This document shows, piece by piece, positions 1-7,300 of a DNA stretch of 41,437 nucleotides. A program made the position numbers and the translations under genes. Origin of the DNA: Actinomycetes bacterium (GTDB taxonomy: Bacteria > Actinomycetota > Thermoleophilia > BMS3ABIN01); contig JAJRWQ010000050.1 in NCBI GenBank assembly GCA_024276735.1, forward strand, positions 1 through 41,437, written 5' to 3'. Below the pieces are notes generated by a model. That model was given only the letters and a program-made list of their open reading frames with translations. It made no database searches and was not told where the DNA came from. Every line of letters begins with the position of its first letter. Within the stretch, counting starts at the first letter, position 1.

Positions 1-1
1 C

Positions 2-379
2 CACGCCGGCATCTCCGACGGCACGGCGCTGCTGCTCACCCGCCTGCGCTGGCCGGCGACGGTGATCTTCGCCTTCCTGGCCGTGGAGGGCACCTACCGC
101 TACGGCCCCGGCGGCGGGCCCCGCTGGCGCCTTTTCAGCCCCGGGGCGCTCTTCTCCACCATCGGCTGGGTGGCGGTGACCCTGGTCTTCGGCTTCTACG
201 TCAACAACTTCGCCTCCTACGACCGCATCTACGGCACCCTGGCGGCGGTGGTGGAGTTGCTGGTCTGGTTGTGGATGAGCGCCATGACCTTCCTGCTGGG
301 CGGCGAGCTGAACATGGCCTGGCACCGCTTGCGGCACCACCCGCCGGCGACGCCACCGCCGACCGACGGCGGTGTTTGA
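2..379 (+). CDS. YihY/BrkB-family inner-membrane protein, C-terminal part
   Basis: The gene is open at the left window edge; its reading frame continues upstream from base 2, so only about the last 125 residues are visible. The segment matches the C-terminal half of the YihY/BrkB (formerly 'RNase BN') family: a Leu-Arg-Trp-Pro stretch leading into a membrane helix, then PGA..STIGWV, then a Tyr-Val-Asn-Asn-Phe-(x)-Ser-Tyr-(x)-Tyr-Gly-Thr-Leu segment, then a last helix ending in LLGGELNMAW. Members are polytopic membrane proteins of uncertain function; the old RNase BN assignment was withdrawn for this family. The tail after residue 100 is Pro/Thr rich and poorly conserved. The stop codon lies inside the -35 element of the rnpB promoter. 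Confidence 0.85.
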   Translation, partial: HAGISDGTALLLTRLRWPATVIFAFLAVEGTYRYGPGGGPRWRLFSPGALFSTIGWVAVTLVFGFYVNNFASYDRIYGTLAAVVELLVWLWMSAMTFLLGGELNMAWHRLRHHPPATPPPTDGGV

Positions 380-403
380 AAGACCCGCCGCCGCTGGTAG
401 AAT
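376..403 (+). promoter_or_regulatory. rnpB promoter (TTGAAA - 16 nt - TAGAAT)
   Basis: The -35 TTGAAA is at 376-381 and the -10 TAGAAT at 398-403, with a 16-nt spacer and an extended -10 (TGG before TAGAAT). The predicted start, about 7 nt downstream near 410, coincides with the first base of helix P1 of RNase P RNA, which supports both calls. The -35 overlaps the stop codon of the preceding gene. Confidence 0.8.
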
Positions 404-409
404 AATGGT

Positions 410-806
<397 letters not shown>

Positions 807-810
807 GAAC

Positions 811-838
811 AAGGGCTCTCCCCACGGGGAGGGCTCTT
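811..838 (+). terminator. Hairpin just after rnpB
   Basis: A 13-bp stem (811-823 with 826-838, including two G-T wobbles) begins five bases after the RNase P RNA. It lacks a clear T-tract, so it may act as a 3' stabiliser or a weak intrinsic terminator rather than a canonical one. It argues that the open frame through here is not translated from the ATG at 802. Confidence 0.65.
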
Positions 839-975
839 GCATAAGGGCGCGCCGTGGGCGGCGGAGCCGGGGCCGCGGGGGCCGGAAATCCAGCGAAGCA
901 GCAGGGCCGGGAGGCGACTTGGAAAACGGTTCGGGCAGCGGCAAACCACGCAAGGCGTACGTCGCCGGCAGGCGG

Positions 976-2262
976 ATGGACCGGTACCGGAAGAAGGGCC
1001 GGCTGCGGCGGCAGAAATCACCTTCCCCCGGGAGCTCCAGCGGCCAGGCACCAGTGCCGGCCCCTGGCGGCGGCCCCGGCGGCACCCCCTGGTACCGGCG
1101 CGGGCGGGTGTGGGCGGTAGTCGCCCTGCTGCTGGCGATCGCCCCGGCGGCAGCCCTGGTTTCCTTCCGTTTCGCGGTGGAGCCCGGCGAGGGGGCGCCC
1201 GCCGCGGTGGCTCCCCCGGCCGTGACCACCCCCGAGGACCAGCTGCTGGCGTCCATGTCGCTGGAGGCGAAGGTGGGCCAGATGGTGATGGTGGGGTTTG
1301 CCGGCGAGGACGTGGACGGGGAGATCACCACCCTGGTGCGCGACCGCAAGGTGGGGGGTGTCTTTCTTTCCCGGGAGGATATCGACGACGGGGAAGAGGT
1401 CGCCGGGCTTAACCAGTACCTGCAGGCGCTGGCGGTGCAGGGCGGGGCGCCGGCCGGGCTGCTGATCGCCGTCGACCAGGAGGGTGGCCGCACCCGCAGC
1501 ATCGACAGCATCGGCCCCTTCTACTCCCAGCCGATGATCGGCGAGATGGGCAAGGTGGCCGGGGAGGTCGCCGAGCAGCAGGCGTCGTTCGCCGCCGGCT
1601 ACCTGGAGAAACTGGGAATCAACACCAACCTGGCGCCGGTGGTGGACGTGAGCGACGGCTGGGGCTCGCTGATGTACGCCCGCAGCTACGGCGAGGACGC
1701 CTCGCTGGTGGCCTATGCCGGCTCCATGGCGGTGCGGGGCTACCGCAAGTCCAACTTCGTTTCCTGTCCCGGCCATTTCCCGGGCCAGGGGGCTGCCGAC
1801 GAGGATCCCGAGGACGCCATTCCCCGCGTGGACGCGGACCGAGGGCAGCTGGAACAGAGGGAGCTGCCGCCGTTCTGGGCGGTGATCGCCGAGCAGGCGC
1901 CGATGCTGATGGTGGGGCACGTGGTGGTGCCGGCCCTCGATCCCACGGAGCGGCCGGCGACCATGTCGCAGCCGGTGATCACCGGGCTCCTGCGCGGCGA
2001 GCTGGGTTACCAGGGTGTTGTCATCACCGACGACATGGAGCTCGCTGCCATCGCCGACAACTGGGACGTGGGCGAGGCGGCGGTGGTGGCCATCGAGGCC
2101 GGCGCCGACATGGTGCTGGTGGCCCAGACCTACGAGGCCCAGGTGGCGGTATGCGACGCCATCCTGGCGGCGGCGCGCTCGGGGCGCCTGGGCGCCGACC
2201 GCGTCGACCAGTCGGTGAAACGCATCCTGGCGATGAAGCGGCAGTACCACCTGGCGCCGTAG
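976..2262 (+). CDS. Membrane-anchored glycoside hydrolase family 3 (NagZ-like)
   Basis: A 428-residue protein of the GH3 / beta-N-acetylhexosaminidase (NagZ) type. An Arg/Lys-rich N-terminus and a Gly/Pro linker precede one hydrophobic helix (residues about 45-66), so the catalytic domain should sit outside the membrane. The TIM barrel begins near residue 85 (SLEAKVGQMVMVGF); AVDQEGGRTRSI is the substrate-side loop and VVITDDMELAAI carries the expected nucleophile Asp (about D352). The usual NagZ KHFPGHG-(x)-DSH segment is altered: GHFPGQG keeps one His (about H267), but the later Asp-Ser-His dyad is replaced by acidic residues. The open frame extends back to 802, but that stretch overlaps the rnpB tail and hairpin, so the ATG at 976 after a purine-rich CAGGCGG is preferred. 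Family is sure; activity on muropeptides is not. Confidence 0.88.
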   Translation: MDRYRKKGRLRRQKSPSPGSSSGQAPVPAPGGGPGGTPWYRRGRVWAVVALLLAIAPAAALVSFRFAVEPGEGAPAAVAPPAVTTPEDQLLASMSLEAKVGQMVMVGFAGEDVDGEITTLVRDRKVGGVFLSREDIDDGEEVAGLNQYLQALAVQGGAPAGLLIAVDQEGGRTRSIDSIGPFYSQPMIGEMGKVAGEVAEQQASFAAGYLEKLGINTNLAPVVDVSDGWGSLMYARSYGEDASLVAYAGSMAVRGYRKSNFVSCPGHFPGQGAADEDPEDAIPRVDADRGQLEQRELPPFWAVIAEQAPMLMVGHVVVPALDPTERPATMSQPVITGLLRGELGYQGVVITDDMELAAIADNWDVGEAAVVAIEAGADMVLVAQTYEAQVAVCDAILAAARSGRLGADRVDQSVKRILAMKRQYHLAP

Positions 2263-2277
2263 CCCGCCGGCCGCCTG

Positions 2278-2688
2278 CTACCAGGAACCGTCCCCTGCCA
2301 CCAGCCGTTCCACGCGGCCGTCGTGCTTGCGCAGGATCAGCACCGTGTGCCCGGAGTCGGCCGCCGTGGCCCGCATCTCGTAGCCGGAGGTGTCGCCGCC
2401 GGTGATCTCCAGCATCGGGTTGATCCGGGGGTTTACCGTCTTCAGCTCGGCCACGCTGGCGGCGTAGCTGCCGTGCATGCGGTAGTACTCTTCCTGCAGC
2501 GCCTCCGCGTTCTCCAGCACCGTTTGCGCCGCCAGCAGCGCCGCCCGCTCGTCGGCGCCGGTAGTAGTGGCGCCCGTGGCCGGCGGCGCCGTGTCGCCGG
2601 CCGGCCCTTCCCCGCCGCAGCCGGCCGCCGGCAGCAGCCAGCAGCCCAGGAGCAGGGCGATCAGGGCGATCACGGGGCGGCGTTTCAA
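2278..2688 (-). CDS. Small lipoprotein with pilin-like domain
   Basis: A 136-residue protein. I choose a TTG start at 2688 because GAGGA lies about 8 nt upstream and translation from there gives a clean lipoprotein signal: basic MKRRP, a hydrophobic stretch, then LPAAGC with the lipid-accepting Cys near residue 22. The longer frame upstream (to 3153) is low-complexity antisense of larA. After a Gly/Thr/Ala linker comes a helix (ERAALLAAQTVLENAEALQE) running into YYRMHGSYAASVAELK, a pattern typical of the body of type IV pilins and pseudopilins, then a short beta-rich end. It converges with the GH3 gene, 15 bp apart. No specific function is known; a cell-surface role is inferred. Confidence 0.72.
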   Translation of the reverse strand: MKRRPVIALIALLLGCWLLPAAGCGGEGPAGDTAPPATGATTTGADERAALLAAQTVLENAEALQEEYYRMHGSYAASVAELKTVNPRINPMLEITGGDTSGYEMRATAADSGHTVLILRKHDGRVERLVAGDGSW

Positions 2689-2797
2689 TGTCTTCGTCCT
2701 CGTTCCGGTCGCGGTTGCCTGCAGAGTTTTTCGCCGCCGGCACGGAAAAGCCTTGCCGGCGCGGGCGGCCGCGGCGCCGGCCGCTTCGCCCTGCTGC

Positions 2798-2826
2798 TTT
2801 CGCGGGCGGCCGCGGGCGTCTAGACT
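2798..2826 (+). promoter_or_regulatory. Possible promoter for leaderless larA-like gene
   Basis: A TAGACT -10 hexamer (2821-2826) ends 7 nt before the ATG at 2834, placing transcription start at or next to the start codon. The -35 (TTTCGC, 2798-2803, 17-nt spacer) is poor. No Shine-Dalgarno sequence precedes the ATG, which agrees with a leaderless mRNA. Confidence 0.42.
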
Positions 2827-2833
2827 ATCCTGC

Positions 2834-4072
2834 ATGAGGCTGGAACTTCCATTTGCAGGCAGAACGGTGGCGGTGGAGATCCCCGGCCACCGCTTCGCCG
2901 GCGTGCTGGAGCCGCCGTTGCCGCCGGCCGCCCCCGAGCCGGGGAAGCTGCTTTCGCGGGCGCGGGCGGCGGCGGGCGGCGAGCGCTTTCTCGCCGGCGG
3001 CCGGCCGCTGGTGCTGGTGAACGACGCCACCCGGCCCACGCCCACGGCGGCGATGCTCGCCCATCTCTGGCCCGCCCTCCGCCACCGCCGGCCCCGCTTC
3101 CTGGTGGCCGCCGGCACCCACCGGCCGCCCACCCGCGGCGAGTGCCACCGCATCTTCGGCGACCTGTGGGAGGAGGTGGCGGCGGACGTCGCCTTTCACG
3201 ACGCCGGCGACGCGTCGCGGCTGGTGGAGCTCGGCCGCACCCCCGCAGGCACCCGGGTGCTCCTCAACCGGCAGGTGGTAGAGGCGAAAAAGATCCTGGT
3301 GCTGGGCTCGGTGGAGCCGCATTACTTCGCCGGCTTCACCGGCGGCCGCAAGATCTTCCTGCCCGGCGTGGCCGCCGCCGGCAGCATCGAGCAGAACCAC
3401 CGCCTGGCGCTGGACGGCGCCGCCCGGGCGCTGGCGCTGGCGGGCAACCCGGTGCACGCGGACATGGACGCCGCCCTGGACCTGCTGGGTGACCGGGAGA
3501 TCTTTGCCCTGCTGGTGGTGCTGGACCGGGAGCGGCGGCCGCAGGCCGCCTTTGCCGGTGACATCCGTGCCGCCTTCCGCCGGGCGGCGACGGCCGCGGC
3601 GGAGCTCTGCGGCGCCCCCTGTCCCCGGCGCGAGGAGATCGTGCTGGCGGCGGCGGCGCCGCCCCTGGACCGCGATTTCTACCAGGCGCAGAAATCGGTG
3701 GAGCACGGCCTGCTGGCGCTGCGGGAGGGCGGCATCCTCGTGCTGGTCTCCGGCTGCCGGGAGGGCGTGGGCGACGCCGCCTTCCTGGAGATCATGGATG
3801 GGAGGCCGCCGCGGGCGGTGGTGGAGGAGGCCCACCGCGAGTACCGCCTGGGCCGCCACAAGGCCGCCCGCCTGGCGGCGGCGGCGATGAAGCACCGGCT
3901 GTGGGCGGTAACCGGCGTCGGCGACGAGGTGGTTTCCCGGGCCTTCATGCGCCCCTTTGCCGACGTGGGCACGGCGCTGGCGCAGGCGCTGGCGGCGCGC
4001 CCCCACGGCCGGGTGTGGTTCCTTCCCGACGCCGGCAACGTGGTGCCCCGCTGCGGGGAGGCGCCCGCCTGA
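2834..4072 (+). CDS. LarA-type nickel-pincer racemase/epimerase homologue
   Basis: A 412-residue member of the LarA (DUF2088) superfamily of 2-hydroxyacid racemases and epimerases that use the nickel-pincer nucleotide. Visible hallmarks are NDATRPTPT (about residue 61), GTHRPPT (His of the catalytic pair), FHDA, and EPHYFAGFTGGRKIFLPG with the metal-side His at about residue 163. Where L. plantarum LarA has the lysine bound covalently to the cofactor, the local motif here reads Asn-Arg (about N145-R146), as in some homologues. The cofactor genes larB, larC and larE are not in the window. Substrate cannot be told from sequence, since the superfamily acts on lactate, malate and sugar acids among others. 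Start: the first ATG matching the family N-terminus; upstream frame is non-conserved. Confidence 0.85.
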   Translation: MRLELPFAGRTVAVEIPGHRFAGVLEPPLPPAAPEPGKLLSRARAAAGGERFLAGGRPLVLVNDATRPTPTAAMLAHLWPALRHRRPRFLVAAGTHRPPTRGECHRIFGDLWEEVAADVAFHDAGDASRLVELGRTPAGTRVLLNRQVVEAKKILVLGSVEPHYFAGFTGGRKIFLPGVAAAGSIEQNHRLALDGAARALALAGNPVHADMDAALDLLGDREIFALLVVLDRERRPQAAFAGDIRAAFRRAATAAAELCGAPCPRREEIVLAAAAPPLDRDFYQAQKSVEHGLLALREGGILVLVSGCREGVGDAAFLEIMDGRPPRAVVEEAHREYRLGRHKAARLAAAAMKHRLWAVTGVGDEVVSRAFMRPFADVGTALAQALAARPHGRVWFLPDAGNVVPRCGEAPA

Positions 4073-4100
4073 AACCTCCTGCCGCCTCCGGTGGCCTGCC

Positions 4101-4754
4101 TCAGCGCGCCTCGGCGTACAGCCGGAAGCTCAGCCGCGGCTTCATCCTTCCCCGCCGGATCCGCCGCAGCACCTTGCGGCGCAGCTCCGGCGTCAGGATC
4201 TGGGCGTAGAGGGCGTCGTCCATGAACTCCCGCTCGCTCACGGAGACGTCTTCGAAGTGCTCCGAGAGCAGCGCCGCCAGCGATTCCCGGTCGAAGCGGG
4301 AGCGGTGGTCCCGGTCCAGCTCGTGCTCGAAGACCAGGCCGGCGGCGGCCAGGGCGTCGCTGGCGCCGCAGTTGGGCGTGGTCAGGAGCAGGTTGCCCCG
4401 GCTGACGCGGCGCGCCTCCGCCACCAGCGCCTGCGGTTCGGCGGCATGCTCCAGCACCTCCACCATCATCACCGTGTCGAAGCTGTCGTCGGCGAACGGC
4501 AGCGGCCGGCCTTCCTCCAGGAGCACCGCCTTGATACCCAGGCGGCCGGCGGCCTCCACGTAGTCGGGGTTGATGTCGGCGCCGGTCACTTCGAAGCCGG
4601 CGTCCGCCAGCCGCCGGGCGTAGCCGCCGGTGGCGCAGCCCAGGTCGAGGATGCGCTTGCCGGCGCGCTCGGCGACGAAGGAGACGATGCGCTCGCTCAC
4701 CACCGAGAGGGGGTCGCGGTCCAGGTACCAATCCTTGGTGTCGCGTTTTTCCAC
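4101..4754 (-). CDS. Class I SAM-dependent methyltransferase
   Basis: A 217-residue protein with a Rossmann-type methyltransferase core. Motif I is ILDLGCATGGYARRL (residues about 34-48); the acidic end of strand beta2 is VTGADINP; FADDSFDTVMMVEVLEHA is the beta4 region of the Methyltransf_11/25 families; and LLLTTPNCG is the post-IV strand. The GTG at 4754 is preferred over a TTG two codons upstream because GGAG lies at a proper 6-nt distance. The C-terminal basic tail (RRKVLRRIRRGRMK) could help bind a membrane or nucleic acid. It converges with the larA homologue. Substrate is unknown; small molecules or lipids are as likely as macromolecules. Confidence 0.85.
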   Translation of the reverse strand: MEKRDTKDWYLDRDPLSVVSERIVSFVAERAGKRILDLGCATGGYARRLADAGFEVTGADINPDYVEAAGRLGIKAVLLEEGRPLPFADDSFDTVMMVEVLEHAAEPQALVAEARRVSRGNLLLTTPNCGASDALAAAGLVFEHELDRDHRSRFDRESLAALLSEHFEDVSVSEREFMDDALYAQILTPELRRKVLRRIRRGRMKPRLSFRLYAEAR

Positions 4755-5115
4755 GGGCAACTCCGCGAGATCATACTTTTTCTCGATAAGAATACACCGA
4801 ATGGCCGATTTTTTTCGCGCCCGCTGCTGCTATGCTGGCCAGGCCGGCTGCGGTGGTGCCAGGACGGGAGAGCCGCACGTGCAGGCGTGAATCGGCGGCG
4901 CCGCAGCCGCAGCAGGCCTCGGGGCTGCTCCCGGGAGATCCCTTGTGGCCAGTTATCGTTTCGAAGTGGCAAGCAGCAGCAGTGGCAGCGCGAGCGGAAA
5001 GCGAGGAGAGATGGCGAGGAGAAGGCGGAGCGCCGCACCGGCGACAGCGACGGTAACATGTCTGTCCGGTGAAATTCACAGGGGAAAGCTGGGCAACGGG
5101 AGCGCGGGCAAAGTT
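4755..5115. other. Intergenic region between divergent genes
   Basis: About 360 bp without a supported gene. On the minus strand a TATGAT-like -10 (4770-4775) lies 15 bp before the methyltransferase start, without a good -35. On the plus strand the propeller frame is open from 4945, but codon third positions are AT-tolerant and irregular until about 5116, unlike the rest of the gene, so I treat this as leader. No known riboswitch pattern was recognised. Confidence 0.5.
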
Positions 5116-6519
5116 GTGGTGCCGGGGCCGGCGTGGCCTCGGCCGCGCCGCCTCGGCGTCACCCTGGCCTTGGCCCTGGTGGCCTTCCTGTGCCAGCTGC
5201 CGGCGGGGGAGGCGCGGGCCGCCAACGGGCCCTGGCAGGTCTCCGCGTTTCCCCTGGCTGCCGGCGCGGGAGACCAGGTCTCGCCCTCGGTGGACGGCAG
5301 CCGCGTGGCCTTCGTCGACGGCGGTGCCGCCGCGGGCGAGCGGCTGCTGGTGCGGGACGCGCTCGACCCCGCGTTTCAGCAGCTCGTCTACCTGGGAGAG
5401 GTGGCGGCGGGCCCGGAGATCGACGGCGGCGCCGTGGCCTGGCAGGACGCGGAGGGCGGCGTCTGCCACTGGCTGCCCGGCACCGGGTTGGATAAGTGCA
5501 TCACCACCGGCCCTGCCGCGCGACTGGCCTTCTCGGGCGTGGTGGCCCTCACCGGCGAGGAGGACGGTGGCAGCGTCATCCGCCGCGTCCACTTCGTCTC
5601 CGGCCTCACCCGCAAGCTGGACAGCCACGCGCTGACGGCGATGCGGTACGACCCCGACATCGAGGGCGATACCGCCGTCTGGGTGCGCATGCGCGGCTAC
5701 GGCTCCAGCTACTACGAGCCCCTGCTCGTCTCCTACGACATCGCCGACAACAGCTGGCGCTACCTCACCGCCGTGGGCGGTGGCAAGGCGGACGACGGCA
5801 GCAGCGTCTACCAGCGGCGGCGGCCGGTGATCGACGGCGACCGGGTCTTCTACCAGCAGCGCCGGAACCAGCCGGGGTCCGACTGGGACATCTACGAGGC
5901 GGTCCCGGACACGTACGGGGTGCCGCTGGTAGAGCGGCCCGGCGACCAGGTGGCCGCGACCGCGGACGGCCGCTTCCTGGTCTACCAGGACGACCGCGGC
6001 GGCGACTGGGACCTGTACCTGTACGACCTGGAGGCCGGCATCGAGCAGCCGCTGTGCACGGCTCCCGGCAACCAGGTGAGCCCCTCGGTGAGCAGCAGCG
6101 GCGTCGTCGCCTGGCAGGACGACCGGGGCGGCGACTGGGACGTCTACGCGGCGGTGCTGTCCCCGCCCGCGGACGCCGGCGCGCTACCGCGGCTGACGCT
6201 CTCCCTGGAATCGGTGTGCTGGGACGACTTTGCCTCCTACCTCGCCCGGACGCTGACCGTGGGCTACCGGGTCGATGATATCGGCGCCGGGCCGGCGGCC
6301 GCGGCGCAGGTGGAGAGCGTGGTCACCGGGCCGGCGGCGGTGCTCTTCCTCGACGACCTGCCGCTGCCCCTGGGCGACATTGGGCCGGGGGAAAGCGCGA
6401 GCTTCGACCTGCACTTCCAGGTCCCCGCGGGAGTGGCGCGCTTTCAAACCCGGCTGGCGGCAACGTGTGCCGCCCCGGGCGGTGGCAGGGCCTCCTTCCC
6501 GGAGCACCCGCCGGCGTGA
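5116..6519 (+). CDS. Secreted TolB-like beta-propeller protein
   Basis: From the GTG at 5116 the product has 467 residues with a typical Sec signal peptide: Pro/Arg-rich start, hydrophobic core LGVTLALALVAFLCQL, and an Ala-Arg-Ala cleavage region followed by ANGPW. The body consists of repeated beta-propeller blades: DQVSPSVDGSRVAFVD, then three related GDWD[I/L/V]Y units (about 5878, 6001 and 6130), the last two preceded by YQDDRGG or WQDDRGG, with a second QVSPSV copy in between. This resembles TolB/WD40-like repeats of extracellular proteins. The last 110 residues form a separate beta-rich domain. Starts at 4945 and 5011 are possible, but would add a basic tail of atypical codon use. A scaffold or carbohydrate-binding role outside the cell is a guess. 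Confidence 0.78.
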   Translation: MVPGPAWPRPRRLGVTLALALVAFLCQLPAGEARAANGPWQVSAFPLAAGAGDQVSPSVDGSRVAFVDGGAAAGERLLVRDALDPAFQQLVYLGEVAAGPEIDGGAVAWQDAEGGVCHWLPGTGLDKCITTGPAARLAFSGVVALTGEEDGGSVIRRVHFVSGLTRKLDSHALTAMRYDPDIEGDTAVWVRMRGYGSSYYEPLLVSYDIADNSWRYLTAVGGGKADDGSSVYQRRRPVIDGDRVFYQQRRNQPGSDWDIYEAVPDTYGVPLVERPGDQVAATADGRFLVYQDDRGGDWDLYLYDLEAGIEQPLCTAPGNQVSPSVSSSGVVAWQDDRGGDWDVYAAVLSPPADAGALPRLTLSLESVCWDDFASYLARTLTVGYRVDDIGAGPAAAAQVESVVTGPAAVLFLDDLPLPLGDIGPGESASFDLHFQVPAGVARFQTRLAATCAAPGGGRASFPEHPPA

Positions 6520-6562
6520 GAGCCGGGCGTTGCGGGTGGCGGGGCCGACAGCCGCCCCGCCG

Positions 6563-6601
6563 CCCGCCCGCGGGCGCTGCCGGCGGCCTCCCGCGGGCGG
6601 G
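6563..6601 (+). terminator. GC-rich hairpin after propeller gene
   Basis: A perfect 12-bp inverted repeat (6563-6574 and 6590-6601) with a 15-nt loop lies 44 bp after the propeller stop codon. It has no T-tract, so it is a probable 3' end or stability element rather than a textbook intrinsic terminator. A second, AT-rich inverted repeat (6608-6632, one bulge) follows at once. Confidence 0.5.
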
Positions 6602-6675
6602 GAGCAGCCTTGAAAATACCTTGATTTTCAGGAGGTTTTGCCTTAACCTGAAGCTGATGGTTTGCTGCCGCTTCC

Positions 6676-6705
6676 TTGCGGCTGCTTTTGCTGCTGTGAT
6701 ATACT
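6676..6705 (+). promoter_or_regulatory. Promoter of the rimP-ribF operon
   Basis: The -35 TTGCGG (6676-6681) and the -10 TATACT (6700-6705) are separated by 18 nt, with an extended -10 (TGA before TATACT). It is the only convincing promoter before the 7-kb rimP to ribF gene string. Transcription should start near 6712, just before the attenuator-like hairpin. Confidence 0.8.
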
Positions 6706-6729
6706 TTTTTAAACTGTGGCAGTGATTCC

Positions 6730-6757
6730 AAGTGGGTTCGTTGGCCCACTTTTTTTT
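6730..6757 (+). terminator. Leader attenuator-like intrinsic terminator before rimP
   Basis: A 7-bp stem (AAGTGGG 6730-6736 with CCCACTT 6745-6751), an 8-nt loop and a run of eight T (6750-6757) form a textbook intrinsic terminator. It lies between the promoter and the rimP start, so it can only stop transcripts about 45 nt into the leader. A regulated or partial termination role for the operon, which encodes NusA itself, is inferred. Confidence 0.8.
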
Positions 6758-6795
6758 GCCCGGCAGCGTGCAGCGTAACGGCAGGGGGCGGTATC

Positions 6796-7248
6796 GTGAA
6801 ACGCGACCAGATACTTGCCGAGGTGGAACAGGCCCTCGCCGAGAGCATGCCCGAGGTGGAGGTCGTGGACGTGGAGCTGGCGGGCGGTCGCGGCGGCAGG
6901 CTGATGAGAGTTTTCGTGGACCATCCCGCGGGGGTGGACCACCAGCTTTGTGCGCAGGTGACGAACGCACTGGATCGTTTCCTGCGCCGTTACACGGTCG
7001 AGGTGTCCTCGCCGGGTATAGAGCGCAGGCTGCGGACCCCGGAGCATTTCCGGGCCGCGGTCGGAAAAAAGATAAGACTCAAGACCTATGGCCCGGTGGA
7101 AGGACGTCGGAACTTCACCGGTTTTTTACGTTCGGTAACGCCCGAACGGCTGCAGTTGGAGACCGACGCCGGAGAGGTCTCCATCGGGTTCGAGGACATA
7201 GCCGGCGCCCGGACGGTTTTCGATTTCGACGGCCCGGGAACGGCTTGA
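6796..7248 (+). CDS. rimP: Ribosome maturation factor RimP
   Basis: A 150-residue protein, the usual length for RimP, which assists 30S subunit assembly. Family marks are VEVVDVELAGGRGGRLMRVFVDHP, the segment VSSPGIERRLRTPEHFRAAVGKK that joins the two domains, and a C-terminal SH3-like beta barrel with the pattern GFEDIAGARTVFDF. The GTG start follows GGGGGCGG. It is the first gene of the nusA-infB operon; nusA begins 52 nt later. Confidence 0.95.
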   Translation: MKRDQILAEVEQALAESMPEVEVVDVELAGGRGGRLMRVFVDHPAGVDHQLCAQVTNALDRFLRRYTVEVSSPGIERRLRTPEHFRAAVGKKIRLKTYGPVEGRRNFTGFLRSVTPERLQLETDAGEVSIGFEDIAGARTVFDFDGPGTA

Positions 7249-7300
7249 TGGTTACGACCCCGGTTGCTCCCTGGGCCGTACAGCGATAAAGGAGCGAGCA

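Noticed and set aside
2689-3153. Long upstream extension of the minus-strand lipoprotein frame
   Set aside because: It is antisense to larA, low complexity, and would bury the lipoprotein signal peptide in the middle of the protein.
4755-5115. Riboswitch (c-di-GMP or cobalamin type) before the propeller gene
   Set aside because: The leader is long, but the conserved core words of these classes are absent.
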